Assembly: GCA_947579605.1 (NCBI GenBank)
Contig: OX388321.1
Span: forward strand, 12,861,427-12,925,426
Source of the DNA: Athripsodes cinereus
Taxonomy: Eukaryota; Arthropoda; Insecta; Trichoptera; Leptoceridae
DNA: 64,000 bases
Reading direction: 5' to 3'
Shown here piece after piece: positions 44,045 through 57,256 of this stretch. Both the position numbers and the translations under genes were made by a program. The first letter of the stretch is position 1. Each line of letters opens with the position of its first letter. The notes below the pieces were generated by a model. The model did no database searches and was not told the origin of the DNA. It worked only from the letters and a program-made list of their open reading frames with translations.

Positions 44045-45650
44045 ATTAGTTTCAATAGGCAAGTACATACATTCACGGAAAACTACCGAAATAGACAACA
44101 AAAATATTCGTTTTAAAATTATTTATGTCTGTTAACATTTCAAATAAATTAGTAATTACAGCATTCACCCTCATTTCTAACAATAAGGGACAAACCATGC
44201 AACACAGAAGTCGGTGATGAAATGTTACAACAAATATATAAATATGTACAATATACAGATCAATTAACTTTTTCATTACACTAACAAGGTTTCAAACTAT
44301 TGAAATACAGTGTCCCGACATGGCTCAAATAAAATTAAACGCACGTCAGACACGTGGCGTTAGAAATTATTGTGGATACGTCATATCTGGTTACCCTAAG
44401 TCAATACAACAAGTTGATAAGTTGTTTTGATGTGGGGTACTCACTTACTTACCTAGTTTATTCATTCAACGCTGTCAACTTTTTTCTCTGATGGCAACAC
44501 TTATGTCATCTCTAGGGAAGTAAGTAGATTTACCTACCAATGTATGTTATTTACAAGTGGTAATTTTGTAACGAGAGCGAGTATTCTTAATAAATTATTT
44601 TTTATGAACGTTTTTTGCTTTTTCTTCATTGCACTGTCTCTATAGAAATTATTTTTAATATCGTATCATATGATCGTTGACATAAAATTGCTTTGAATAA
44701 AATGAAGAAGTTTATTTTTTCCGTTTCCTTTATTTTCCTGAGTATTTCAGAAATAGTTTTCTTGGTTATATTCAGCCCTTTATACTCGATTAAAGAATGT
44801 ATGTTTATTTCTATCTATATGTATGTATAACACAATCAAATTTCACTGAAGGCTGAAGCATTTATTTTTGATAGCCATGTCATGATGTGTAATTGTGTAT
44901 TATTTGTTTTGTATAGGTCACAACATACCTACTGTCCAACATATTAATGTCGAACGAACGAATTCAGAGTGGCTGCTAAAAAAAATGCCAATATTATAAA
45001 AATGATTATCAAATATCTAGATAAGTAGGTGGTAAAAATATGTTGAAATGATTCAACCCTAGTTTAATGAACAGAATGCACTAAATAAATACACTCTTGG
45101 GGATGATGAGTGGGGCATCGCTTTGCGTCGCCAAGTTTGCAGGCAAAATACACAATATGAAATGTACCTACAATATGTATGTATCTAATATATCCGCGTG
45201 GGCACAATGTTTCCCGCGCTTTCCCACGGACAACAAAGTAACGGCACTCTATACAGTAGGTATTACAACATTTACATTTGTGCAACATCCAAAATATTGA
45301 CATGCAATATTGAATCCTAAGCACGATTTAAATACGTACAACTTTAGATATCATTTTTCCATACACAGCTTAGTGATTTTGAATGAATGATTTTTCTATT
45401 TTGAAATATTTTTATATGAATCAATGTAACCACGTGTGATTCAGTTTTAATTGATATGAATGTTAAAATGTAGGGTGCTACATACGCAAGTGTAGGTATT
45501 GATACGTTCAGTGGTATCTTTGAATAACCATACTATGTATGTAATATAGATATACCTACTTGCACATATAAGTACCTAGTAAGTTATGATTGTGTTATAT
45601 ATATAGATTCCAATATATTTGAAAGAGTATAATCAAAGAGTATAATTGAA
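44045..45650. other. No gene seen
   Basis: AT-rich DNA; overlapping open frames at 45064-45324 on both strands lack coding features. Confidence 0.45.
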
Positions 45651-45652
45651 AA

Positions 45653-45797
45653 GTAATAATAATAATAATAATCTCAATTGTACAAAATATTTAGACAAAA
45701 ATAATAGGATTCCAACAAAGTATATACCTACTTACAAATAATTTTGCAAATTTGGCGAGCTTATTGCAGAGACGTGATATCTTCTAACTTACCCAAA
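45653..45797 (-). repeat. T1 LINE 3'-UTR fragment
   Basis: TAATAATAATAAT tract, then TTGTACAAAATATTTAG and TATCTTCTAACTTACCC, the inverse of the T1 tail. Confidence 0.7.
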
Positions 45798-45799
45798 AG

Positions 45800-47915
45800 T
45801 ATTGTTAATGTATCGAAATTCTTACAATATATTCGAAAGTATGTAGTTAGTTAACTTTGATAGAGGTGCAAGTTGTCTTTTGTGTGGCAATAAAAATACG
45901 ATATTCGGAATGAGTAGCAAACCTTATTGCCGAAACAAAGATGTTAAATTTTATTCCTAACATGACGCACGAAGATGGATATAAAAGAGTAGGAGACCTT
46001 TTCCTTCTCGGAAACTCCCAGAAAGAAAGGGGTACCCACGGAGTCATCATACCGATAAAATGATAAGTTTATTTGTTTTAAATAATGCTTCTATATTATC
46101 ACTTGATCTACCGGTACGTGCAGACAGTCAATTATTGAATACGAAATTTTACAAATGCCTTGGCACGTAAGTAATTTATCATCTAAATAAGTCATCAATG
46201 CAAATATTTCTGATAAGATAATTTTTCATTTCAAATAATACAGTATTACCTAAGTATCTAGATTCTAGATTGTTTTTAAATTACGTTCGCGTCGATTTGA
46301 TAATATCAGATAACTTATTATGCTAATAAAATATTATTCAGTCAAGTAATTATTAATTTGACACACCTAGTGTAAAATTATTAATTATTAATGATTGATT
46401 ATAACAAATAAGAGGCAACAGCCGTTTGTTCATTTAGAAATTATTTTTTAAAGAAATTGTAAACTAATACCTACCTACTTTAATGAACTTTCTTCTAGTG
46501 AGATATTTTATTTATTTTACAAAAAATCATGCCTATTACATGTCAAAATACATATATTTAGAAGTACAACAGTGACAATTTTAACAAAATAATATATTTT
46601 TAAATTTAAGAAAACCGAATGACCAAACAGCAAACAGACATAATACGTGCTACAAGTTGAAAGTTTTATGTAGTAAATAGCTATAGATTAGTTTTATATT
46701 GCCAAAGATAAGCATTGGCACAACATTTACTAAAATGCAGTTCGATTTTTAAAGAAAATATCTTAAAATCAATAGGGAAATATGGAATTTTAATAAGAAT
46801 CATAATTATGTAAGCATAAAAACATCATGAAATGGTAACGTATAAATTTTCAATAAAATTACATCGAAAAATGTTTCCATTGCATTGACTATTATGAATG
46901 TAAGCGAACGAATAGACACAATATAGGGTATTTGGGAATGCTTCATATAATGAGGGTGGCAGAGACCTTATAGTTTCCCATAGTTCCCCTGGGAAATATA
47001 CCAACAAATTACTTATTATCGTATGTAACTGTTACATGTGAGAAATATGATTTATAAAATATTATTGAATTAAAACGACAGCTCATAAGTTTGCAATAAC
47101 GTTTTTGAATACATTTTGTAGGGCAACAAATACTTTTAATTTTCAACTCAACAAAATATTTAAGTATAATAAAATGAAGAATACTGACATCAGTATAAAA
47201 CATTGAATAATTTTTTTGTTTAAGTTTGTGAAGAGTATGTTAAAGGATATTGCTCTTATAATTTCATGTTTTAGCGCATTTAGATGTAATCTATTTGTAT
47301 CAATGTTATTCGCTTATGAAGGCTTGTATATTTATTATTTAAAATCATAAATCAGAGATATTTTTTAGATATATTTACTTCTTTAGTATACCAAAAAATG
47401 TCCTACATGGGCTACTTGAGAGACGGCGCCCACCAGGGAGACTCACAAAACGGTAAAAGGACATCTGGGCCTCCACATTGCAAGAGAAAACATGAAAAGC
47501 TTCCTCCATGAACAGACCTCTTTCTACTTGGCTCTATCAAAAGATTAAAAAGAAAAAATATTTCAGTTAATATTTTACAGACAAATAATGTAAATTCGGT
47601 AATAGGGTAAGTAAATTTAAATTTATTTTCCGATACTAATTCCAAATTTATTGAATGTGAAGAAGAATTTTCCTGTAATTTTTCATCATAATAATAGAAA
47701 AGAAATTCTATCACCTGATTATAAAATACCCCTAGTCCTTTCAAAGTATTCTGAGAAGGTTCATGAACATATGTTTACATTTCTATAATACATGATATAA
47801 GAATGGAAACTCTACGTAATTTCGTAAAATATTTTTTTATAAAGATATATTATAGAGGATTAGCAATGTTACTCACTAGTACAATTTACTTCGAACAATT
47901 TTTTTTATATGAAAA
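45800..47915. other. No gene recognised
   Basis: AT-rich. A minus-strand open frame of 110 codons (47412-47744) starts after a GC-richer patch at 47405-47520 that I do not recognise. Confidence 0.4.
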
Positions 47916-47924
47916 CTGTCCAGT

Positions 47925-47965
47925 TATGCCACCAATTCTGAATGTCTTATTTCTATGACACAGTT
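47925..47965 (+). repeat. Short RepC fragment
   Basis: GCCACCAATTCTGAATGTCTTA matches only the central RepC block. Confidence 0.4.
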
Positions 47966-47999
47966 AATACGATTTGATGAATGTTTATTACACATTTTA

Positions 48000-48130
48000 T
48001 TTATTTTTTATTTATTTATTTAGCATCAACAGCACACTACAGACAACATATATACATAATAACAAAACAATATAGTCAAATAAGGAATCAATACATTGCC
48101 CCATTTATAAGTGTACACATTATAACAATT
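48000..48130 (-). repeat. LINE 3'-tail fragment
   Basis: ATTTATTTTTTATTTATTTA tract, then ACAGCACACTACAGACAAC, resembling 21451-21560. Confidence 0.45.
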
Positions 48131-48134
48131 TGTA

Positions 48135-51100
48135 ATATATTCAAAGCCCATAAGGTTGTCACATTTAAATAAAAAAGGAGGAAAAAAAATGGAAATTGAT
48201 AGACAGGAGTTTACATAAATACAATTAAAAAAAACAAACATGAACAACAGTTGCCCGATCTTACCAAATGTTAAAGTTACTCAATAAATAATATTAAACA
48301 ATTAGTGCTGTCATTCACATCACAACCTAACCTACTTACCTGTTCTATACACATATATGAAAATATGAATCAGTGTCACAAATGAAAATATAAAGATAAG
48401 GAAGGAAGTAAAGGGAAAATTATTTGAGATGCCGAGAAACCCAAACTGAAATTAATCTTATTGTTATAAGAGTATTAATTGCCGCTTAACATTTGCAAAA
48501 CTGACTTTTTGAAAACGCGAGAACGAGAACATTATTAGTTCATTGGCTGTGACGATAGACAGCAAAATCATTTAAGATTACAACTACGAAGAAATATTTT
48601 TGGACGAAAATATATTTAAGAAATGTTGAAAGTTAGCAATGAAAAATGCAAAGGAAAACAAAGTATAGTCGAAAGATTTTTTTGACAAAAAGACAAACAC
48701 AGATGCAGGTTTTACTCCAATTCTGTTCATCTTCGATCGTTCATTATTATCTACTATGTGATACTATGTACTCGCATTAACGGATTCAATGTCGATATTT
48801 AAATACGTGCAAACTGTTGAAATTAATATAATATGAAAGTAAAAATATTTCTCTATACAAGTTTATAGAAATCCGTATTCTATCAAATTCCTTATATAAT
48901 AACAAAGGGAATACTAAAAATGAATTTCAATAAATTGAGATACCTTTATTCGTATATATGTAGGTACAATATAGTTTAGTATATAAGCATTATGGTTATT
49001 ATTATTATTATATGTCTATGTGCTTACTTATTGTATATTACATTTAGTAATACCTACCTAATCACAATAATAATAAAGTATAAAGCTATAGAACATAATT
49101 CCAACATCAAAGATCCAGAAAAATCTTTGTCAACATAATAGAAAAAGAAAATAATGTCATACGTGATCTGACAGGGTTGTCATTTTTTTAAGTTTATTCA
49201 TTTTTACTCGATATATCACAAAATGCGCTGTCTACAAATAGTTGAGAGTCGTGTAGAAATGTTTAGCTCCCTCAGGATGGACTCATTGGTCATTTTTAAA
49301 AATACAATAAAACAAATATTTTTGTAATTTTTATACATGTATTTGTTTTACTTTACTTGTGAAATATTGAATATATTTACATCATATATTTTTCATTCTG
49401 TAATCTTTTGGTTTTAAAAGGCAAAAGAGCCGTGTTTAGTGAAAGAAATAAATAAAGCTGCTAGCTTCATAAGAGACACAAATACAAAGGATGTATTGTT
49501 ATCATGTGGACTTTCACGGTCTTCATTCTTTTTTCACTTAAAAAAATATCATTTGTGGATTAAATTATACCAACGTTCAATTTTTTCTAAATAATTATGT
49601 ATGTAGGTACCTACTTCACTATTTTTTCAATTGTACTTCGGCAACCCTGTAATAAAGTGTATAAGTACTTTGGCTACTTATACATCTTAAATATAATGTT
49701 TTGTATTCTTTATTATTTTGTATAGGGATACTGTAGAATAAGTAGATTCATACTGAGTATTAGTTGCTACACATTATACATATGTATGTATAGTGAGCAA
49801 TGAGCATTCACCCCCAAATAGCTTCCTAAATGGAGGGTGTACTCCCTAGAGAGACCGGTATCGAAATATTTTATGAGGTGTGTAAATACTGGAACAAATT
49901 ATTGCCATTTATTTAGGAATAAAATATAATATTATTTAGAGTGGCTCAATATTTTATTTCAAATCATTTGATGCGTTGAAATTTTACAATTCAATTGGAT
50001 GATTAAGCGGAAAATCTTTACAGTTCTTTAGTTTGGTATTCTATTTTTGGATAATTTTAAAATTACATACTTATCTAGATTTCCTTATGAACTCTGCATA
50101 CGGGTGTATTATGTTGTTTCAATATGATGTGAAAACGTCTCACATAATGAATACATGAGGAATAAATTGCCACAATATATTATATACATCTCTCACAAGA
50201 TAATTTGGTGTTTTACTACATCCTCACGCCTAATCCTAAGTGCGGTAGGTAGCGAGGATGGAACGCCATATTGTTCTATCCTTACAAATATCTTTCGCTT
50301 CCTCCACATACGTTAAGTGTTCTTATGAAAAAATACTGATCCATATTCAATCTTTATTTTTTCTCGATTAGAGAAAAGAATAGAAAATAGAACACGTGTT
50401 TTGACTAAAATCCATAGTCACATTTTAATATTTTATCATAAGTAAAATATCCAAAGAAATTTACCTTTTTGCTTTTCATAATTTAGTATCTACCATTACA
50501 TTACAATATCCTAATTTATTTCTCTCTCCGTTTTCCTTAATCCACATATATCTTTCTCTGTTTTTCTGTACAGATTTTCAGTTTCAAATTTGAAACATTA
50601 ATATCACATTCATATTGTTATTACATAGGTAGTAAGTAGAATTTATATTTTATAATATTTATGGAATTGAGGCATTATGATAAGACAGGTGGAAAAACTA
50701 GAAATTAAACTGAAATTTTAAGATTATTAGGTAGTTACCGATATTAAAAAAAATTAATTTGGTGATAATCGTAAACTTTCACCTACGTTATCGTTACTGT
50801 GACGTCTTTTTGAAATATATGATATCATACCCTCAAACCGTATCCTAAGTGGGGTAGTTAGATAGGACGGAATGCCATGTAAATCTATTAGTACACGCGG
50901 CCGTCTTTGAGAATTTGATTTCCTCGGACGTCCGCGCTTTCTGTCACTCCTTCATACAAATAAATAAACAATTTCTTTAGATATGTAAATACAGTTTTAT
51001 AAATCATTTTACATACATACCTGTATCAAATTTCTCGATATACCCACCGTTATCGTTTTAGACTAAAATTAATAACAATTTACGTAATTCGAAAGCTTTC

Positions 51101-51830
51101 ATTATATTTTATCTCAAAAAATGTTAAGTATTGTATTTTGTCAGTATTTATTTTGTACACTCCATATCTTTTTATAAATTTTGTATTATTTCGAAAAGGC
51201 ATAATATTATCTTTTTTGTTCGTAGGACTTATGGGCAATTCAAATTTAAAACCATTTTAAAAATGGTTTGTGTTCGAATCGTGATCCAATTCTAAATCCA
51301 TTTTTTTTGTGGAAAGTTTGATCCACGCCATTATAATATGTAGTTCTTGAATGTTTACACTTTTCACACCCCCTTTTTCAGAAAATTTACCAACCACAAT
51401 AATTATTTTGCTACTATTGGCAACATTCGGCGAGATTTATTTGCGAAATTATACATACGACAACTGTAGGTGGATGGTTGTATGAATAAAGAAAGAGAGC
51501 TTACTCCATCCATTCAGCCATTCTCCAAATAAATCTCTACACATTACATACATACGTATGGGATTTAGGTTTATTCTCAAATACTTTCATACAGTCAACC
51601 TAACTGGCGACACGGAATATCGAATTTTTAAAAATGTAACGCATACCTATCATTTTTTGAGTAGGTAGTTCTTATTTCGAAAATCATGACTTCATTCTTT
51701 TTTCCAGAATTCATCGTTAGAAATATTCAATTATATAAGTTTCTTTTATATGTAAGAATTCATTTAAGAATCAGTAAAAAAGAAACCTGATCCTATCTTG
51801 ACCTTTCCCTAAATTTCGCTTCTGTCACTG
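48135..51830. other. No gene; two small LINE-B scraps
   Basis: Mostly featureless AT-rich DNA. Minus-strand LINE-B end fragments lie at about 50220-50310 (GTAGGTAGCGAGGATGGAAC) and 50825-50965 (GTGGGGTAGTTAGATAGGAC, CGCGGCCGTCTTTGAG). Confidence 0.45.
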
Positions 51831-51834
51831 TCAT

Positions 51835-51965
51835 ATAATTCCGCATGCATGCTCTCCTATTCAATGTGCTCAACACGTATCCATTCTGTAGGATCTGGGT
51901 ATATGATCTTGCCATTTGATCCTCGGATGACCACGTGTCCGAGCACCATTCTTTTCAGTTATATA
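51835..51965 (-). repeat. LINE-B relative, short fragment
   Basis: GGATCTGGGTATATGATCTTG and TTTGATCCTCGGATGACCAC match 62930-62985 closely. It encodes the RGRP..W motif on the minus strand. Confidence 0.6.
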
Positions 51966-52031
51966 TATTTTTTAATCATTCTATCGCCATTCATTCTTTC
52001 TACAATTTTATAATTATGTAAATTTGTTGTA

Positions 52032-52340
52032 CACTGAGAAAAATACTAACGAAATTTCACAACTAGGTAATCATTGGTACGTACTATCAGATTAGGACCG
52101 GAGATAGTACAAACGATTCATTAGTACGAATCTATAATATTAACAAATCGTTGGTAAATTTACAAACGATTCATTAGTACAAATCTATAATATTAACAAG
52201 TCATTGGTAAATTTAAATTTACCAACGATTTGTTAATATTATAGATTCGTACTAATGAATCGTTTGTACTATCTCCGGTCCTAATTTGATGGTACGTACC
52301 AATGATTCGTTGTGAAATTTCGTTAGTATTTTTCTCAATG
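52032..52340. mobile_element. 309-bp palindromic MITE with internal duplication
   Basis: CACTGAGAAAAATACTAACG at the left and its near-complement CGTTAGTATTTTTCTCAATG at the right. The palindrome centres near 52214. The left arm carries an extra direct copy of a unit of about 53 bp (CAAACGATTCATTAGTAC and on), so the arms are unequal. Confidence 0.85.
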
Positions 52341-52344
52341 AATT

Positions 52345-53080
52345 ATAGTAAATCATATACTGCCTCAGAAAAGACTACAATCTAGTGAGACAGATTATTA
52401 ATTTTCTTTATTACTTAGAATATGTGTCTTCTTTTAGGTTAAGCATTGATATAAAAATGATTGATAAAATTAAAAACCAAAAGATATTTACTAAAAATTT
52501 AATTTTTATTAGAATTTGAAAACTAAGCTTAGTTAATTTCATTTTTGTGAAATTAATTCATAAGAATATGGATAAAGTTTATATGGAAAAACATCGTACT
52601 GAATTTTAAATAATAATTACACATGAATCTTAGCAATTTCATATTTCCTACACGAATCACTCAGCAGCTGTGTTGCCAGTAACGCGCGATGGAAAAATCT
52701 CAAAATCCCTTGATAGTTATTTGATGTGATTTATTCATAGTATGAACAAGATACAAATTCTTTTCCTCGGTAATATTCTGCCTATAATAATACTGCATAC
52801 ACATTATTATTTTTCATAACATTTTTACATTATAAAATATTTTAATGGAATACGTGCGAAGAGGAAATATTCAATATTTTACCTGTAATGTCTAAAAAAT
52901 CAGGTAAGTAACTTCTTAGTCGTATAATTTTGATACAAAAAACTAACTGATTATATATACCTATTACAAAATGACAAAATACCATAAATTTAATTTCTAC
53001 TGATATTTAATAAGAATTTATCTATCTATGAATTTATTTATGTATCTATACTACAAATGGGGAGTCTGTGGATTACATTG
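52345..53080. other. No gene seen
   Basis: AT-rich. ATGTCTAAAAAATCAG followed by donor GTAAGT at 52906 looks like a tiny first exon, but nothing downstream joins it. Confidence 0.4.
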
Positions 53081-53086
53081 CACGTT

Positions 53087-53232
53087 TGGGTTAGTTGGTA
53101 GAGATCGCGCCTCTGCGACAAACTGACCCTAATTATATTGATAATATCTTATTTGAATGCATTTTTCTATGAAATTGTATGTATTGTGCTCAATGTACAG
53201 TAGAGAATGAATAAATAAATAAGTAAATAATA
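53087..53232 (+). repeat. T1 LINE 3'-UTR fragment
   Basis: GGGTTAGTTGGTAGAGATCG, then TGCGACAAACTGACCC, ending GAATAAATAAATAAGTAAAT. Confidence 0.7.
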
Positions 53233-53234
53233 AT

Positions 53235-54675
53235 TGTGCAAGTCGTCCTCTCCGTGTTAATAAAACAAGAGGCTCAGAATGGTTATTATATCGCATTACT
53301 GAATTGTACACGTTGAATGTCCTAAATAATATATGTTATTTTTCTAATCTTACATAAGCCTACTTTTTTTGGATGCTCGTGGAAGTGACCCAAAACTTAC
53401 ACGGGAGACCTATTCCTAGCTTATTTTTTAAAATACATACACCAAGTTGAAATACAGACAACTTCACAGTAAGCAATATTGTGTTGATGATTCAGAATCT
53501 CCTTATTGGAATTCTAAAACTTAACAATCAGGATACATAATGCTTTATTTCCAACCAACATAATTAATTATAATTGAATACTCGTTGCAAAAATAATTTT
53601 GTACAAAAGCGTAAATTTTAGGCGAAAGATACCTACCTAAGTTAGATTTTATTTCTGGCAACATTAATTTTCTAAGTTAAAATAGTATGCCAAAAAATGC
53701 AACAATACACAAATCTATAGTCATAATGAAAGAGACGAATAGAGGGATTTTTTTATTATTAATCGGTCACGGTATTCCGCCCGGTACGAGTGATATGTGT
53801 TATACGGATCTTGGAAGTATTAAGGTGATAAAAAAATTATTGAAAACAAATTAAAAATGAATACGCAAGCGGGAAATATGGCAAGAAGAAAAAGAAAGCT
53901 GATTAAAATTAAAGGTAACCCAATATTTGTTCTGTAAAAGCCATATGTATATTTGTAAAACATCTGAAAAATTAATGTCAATTAGTATATAAATTCGTTT
54001 AATACAGCAATTATTTTAACTAAGGTCTCTCAAAGACTACTTAGTTTTCGTAATGGCATATTATGTTTTAGGTCTGTTAATACTTCTTACACGTTCCAAT
54101 AAGTCAGATTGTTCCTAATTTAAATTTTAAAATTCTTATTAAGAATTCAAATTCAACATGAAGGTAGTGGAACGGAATGAAGCTTAAAGAGTCTCAGTAT
54201 TGTTATTATGGTTGTATAGATGGATAGTGTGATTAGAATGTTCCCGTGTCATTTTCACTGGTTTTTATTGTTCAAACTCAAATCACAATATGGAAGTTCT
54301 ATGAAAAGTTTGATTCATTAATGCAACATTCTAATTCCGAATCGTTCATCCACAAAATTACCTACCTATTATGGTTAAAAAAGTACCTATTAAGTTATAT
54401 AATATTATAGTGTGTATACCTACATGTTGTTGTCACCTATACTTTCTCTAACACAAAGGCATTTTACAACTGTCGAATATATTTCACAAATGACCAAAGT
54501 AATTATACTATACTAGTATATTCGAAAACATAATTAATAAAAAGGGTTTAATTTGTAGGTAAATATAGAATTTTGTAGTTTACAATAATTTTCATTATAG
54601 GTCTCCAATTCTTTTTTTTAAATTTTCAATTTTTTTGACAAGAGCAGGTGAACGTATATATAAGATCGTCACGAA
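53235..54675. other. No gene seen; decayed RepC possible at 53240-53430
   Basis: GTCGTCCTCTCCGTGTTAAT and TTACACGGGAGACC may be remnants of a minus-strand RepC. The rest is AT-rich DNA. Confidence 0.35.
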
Positions 54676-54679
54676 AGAT

Positions 54680-54800
54680 AAGACATTTAACATATTCAAA
54701 TCAGCGAAGGAGAGTAGGTACCGCCCATCGTGAATGACTTATTTTTTATAGCACAAAAGTGACCATTTGTGACAAATGCTGTGATGGTATAGAGAAACGA
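54680..54800 (+). repeat. RepC copy, decayed 3' half
   Basis: CCGCCCATCGTGAATGACTT and GCTGTGATGGTATAG remain in order. Confidence 0.55.
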
Positions 54801-55142
54801 ACATTTTTTAAAGTTTAAATGTTACTGTTTTTTTTAATTATTTCCACACATGTCTAACTGTAAGCAACAGTTGAGATTTGCGGGGCCGCTATTCTACCAC
54901 ATCTAACACAGCCATCACAAATACAAACCACCACAATCCGCTTAACGCGCGGCGACACATTAAAATCCCATACATTATTCAATACAGCGCAGAGTGGGTA
55001 GGTACTGGGCCCAAGGGACGGCGGAGTAAAGTATCTAATGGTTCATACTTACAATCACTTATAACATCTACATATAATATGAACTATAATATTCAGTTGG
55101 TAGACTGTTTAGCCTAAAGCCCTTTTCACATCGGAAATAGTT

Positions 55143-55285
55143 AAGCATTGGAGCGCCCGGTAAAGAATTGTTCTCTCACTCTTGTACGTAAGTTTTCGAG
55201 TATCCTGTAAATGGCAGGTAAAAAGACAGCGAAAAAACAAAGACAATATTTTACATCTCAATTTTAGCGATGAAGTTTGCCATCC
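55143..55285 (+). repeat. RepC copy, 5' half
   Basis: TTGGAGCGCCCGGTAAAGAA, TCTCACTCTTGTACGTAAG, CCTGTAAATGGCAGG and TTTACATCTCAATTTTAGCG. Confidence 0.8.
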
Positions 55286-55367
55286 ACACCCATAGGTACA
55301 AGATACAACTATATTGAAGTACAATACTTATACAAGGGAATCATACTACTTTGCAATGATCAATTTG

Positions 55368-55585
55368 AGCCGTGGAGCTCCCGGCAAATTAGTCTCTCAC
55401 TCTTATCCGTAAGTTTTCGAGTGTCCTGTGTTCGAAACAATAAAGACATTTTACAGTTTGCCACCCATCCTGAATGTCTTAATTTCTTGTTGGCACAGAA
55501 AGGACGGCTTGCATGTTTATTACATGCAGCTGGTCTGCTGGCTACCCCACTTGTGGGATATGTAGTAGTAGTAATAGTAAATAGT
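55368..55585 (+). repeat. RepC copy, near full length with a central deletion
   Basis: CCGTGGAGCTCCCGGCAAAT, GTAAGTTTTCGAGTGTCCTG, CCACCCATCCTGAATGTCTT and CTACCCCACTTGTGGGATAT, then GTAGTAGTAATAG. It starts about 85 bp after the previous copy, in the same orientation. Confidence 0.88.
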
Positions 55586-55589
55586 TGCA

Positions 55590-56210
55590 ATCATGAATTA
55601 AAGAATGCAGAGGACAGTGTTAGGTAATTGTTAAAGAAAGGAATCCGTATAAAAATTAGATAGACGAGACGATGATTGATGATGAACATATGTATACGTT
55701 CCGAGTGAATCATATTTTTTATGGAGACGTGTTAGATAAGCGTGATGGATAGACCAAATTCATAGAATTCCCAAAGTAAATATAAAACATTTGCTTTCTT
55801 TTATCTCTGTTACGCATAGTAGATGAACTTTATCTTTGATTTCTGCGATGGTTTAAATCGTAATATGCAGAGTATAAGAGGAAATCTCTAGTCGATACCA
55901 TTAGTGTTTGTGTGGGGGCAAGGTAGTAGTGCGACGTACAATATTGTTAGATAATAATCTCCATACACCCACACCCACACGAATTCTAGTAGGTGTTTAC
56001 TTATTAAAATACTAGTATGTACATTTCATATTTAGTTTTTAAGCTTCCAATATGAGCTTAGTATGTATCTATGTAAATAATAGAATCCAAATGAATAGAC
56101 ACGTGAAATTTTAGTTAGATAAGATGTTTCTACCCACCATTTTTAAAATGCGCAATTTTCAATTTCAGATTATAGTTACTACTAATTTATCTATACCTAA
56201 CTACCTCATC
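55590..56210. other. No gene seen
   Basis: AT-rich DNA with an ACACCCACACCCACACG patch at 55966; nothing else recognised. Confidence 0.45.
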
Positions 56211-56214
56211 ACGG

Positions 56215-56455
56215 CATTTCTCACATACGGGGTATTCAGTGGACTTACTATCATGTTATCATCCTGCAGGTTGTTCTCTTTATAACATAAACAATATAAT
56301 TTTTAGGATGGGTGGCATATCTCATCGCTGAATTGAAAATTTGTAATAGGTATCTTACGTGTTTTATAAATACCCTCTTTTAACAGAATACTCATAAACT
56401 TACAGAAAATAGTAGAAGACCTATACCTATCCTTTGCCAGTGTCTCCACGGAAAA
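56215..56455 (-). repeat. RepC copy, diverged
   Basis: CATCACGGCATTTCTCACAT, AGGATGGGTGGCATATCTC and CTCATAAACTTACAG in minus-strand order. Confidence 0.65.
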
Positions 56456-56489
56456 AATATTTACTTATACGTACATTTAACCTAGTATC

Positions 56490-56680
56490 TTTTTTTTTTT
56501 TTTTAAAAAGATATATCTGGGTTTTTGTTATAAGCCCAAATACAACCTTATACACCAACCGTGTATGGTGCACGGTGCACAAGCTTGTGCCGTGAAAGGG
56601 GAGTTTGCCGGCACCTGGGATCGAACCACGGACCCCTTGTTCCGGAGGCCGAGACTCTACCTCCAGGCTACCGACGTACC
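56490..56680 (-). repeat. tRNA-derived SINE, same family as 7929-8112
   Basis: The minus strand has a tRNA-like head, B-box GGTTCGATCCC (complement of 56618-56628) and CCGGCAAACTCCCCTTTCAC body, with an A-tail at 56490-56504. Apart from an extra GTGCACGGTGCAC segment it is nearly the same as the intron 1 copy. Confidence 0.85.
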
Positions 56681-56846
56681 GTTACCGCTATTATCTTTAC
56701 TAATAATATTATTTGTTTTTATCTAAAAACGTATTACTAAGCACATGACATTATCACAAAGTGACAATTATACAATTTTAATGAAAATAGAATGAGTTCA
56801 TCGCTGTATTTAATTTTTTTTTAACTTTTATAATAAGTATATTATT

Positions 56847-56970
56847 TGGGTTAGTTGGAAGATATCGCGTCCCTGCGATAAACTCGCCCATTGTGCAAAA
56901 TTATTCGGTTATACCATGTAACCCTATCATTTGTATCCATATATTTTGTACAATAAAGTTTATTATTATA
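56847..56970 (+). repeat. T1 LINE 3'-UTR fragment
   Basis: GGGTTAGTTGGAAGATATCG, GCGATAAACTCGCCCATTGT, ending CAATAAAGTTTATTATTATA. Confidence 0.8.
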
Positions 56971-56997
56971 TTCATCATTCAATATTTTCAACTATTT

Positions 56998-57256
56998 TTA
57001 CTACTACTACTACTATACCATCACGGCATATCCCACAAGTGGGGTAGCCAGCAGATCAGCTGCACGTAAGAAACATGCAAACTGTCCTCTTCGTGCCAAT
57101 ATAAGATCAAGACATTCAGGATGGGTGGCAAGCCTCATCGCTGAATTTAAGATGTAAAATGTCTTATTTTTTATCGAACACCTGCCTTTTACAGGACACT
57201 CGAAAACTTACGCAGAAGAGTGGGAGACCAATTCTTTACCGGGTGCTCCACGGGAT
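56998..57256 (-). repeat. RepC copy, full length
   Basis: Runs from TACTACTACTACTATACCAT through CCCACAAGTGGGGTAGCC, AGGATGGGTGGCAAGCC and CACCTGCCTTTTACAGGACA to CCGGGTGCTCCACGGG. About 259 bp, the best reference copy of RepC in the window. Confidence 0.93.

Noticed and set aside
47412..47744. 110-codon minus-strand open frame
   Set aside because: No recognised domain, no splice context; not distinguishable from chance.
50390..50412. Possible fourth copy of the 6080-type MITE (GTGTTTTGACTAAA)
   Set aside because: Only one terminus-like word is present; no partner end nearby.
52860..52912. Possible tiny first exon ATGTCTAAAAAATCAG with donor GTAAGT
   Set aside because: No downstream exon with any recognisable protein could be joined.
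53850..53930. Short basic open frame MNTQAGNMARRKRKLIKIK before GTAACC
   Set aside because: Too short, no supporting context.
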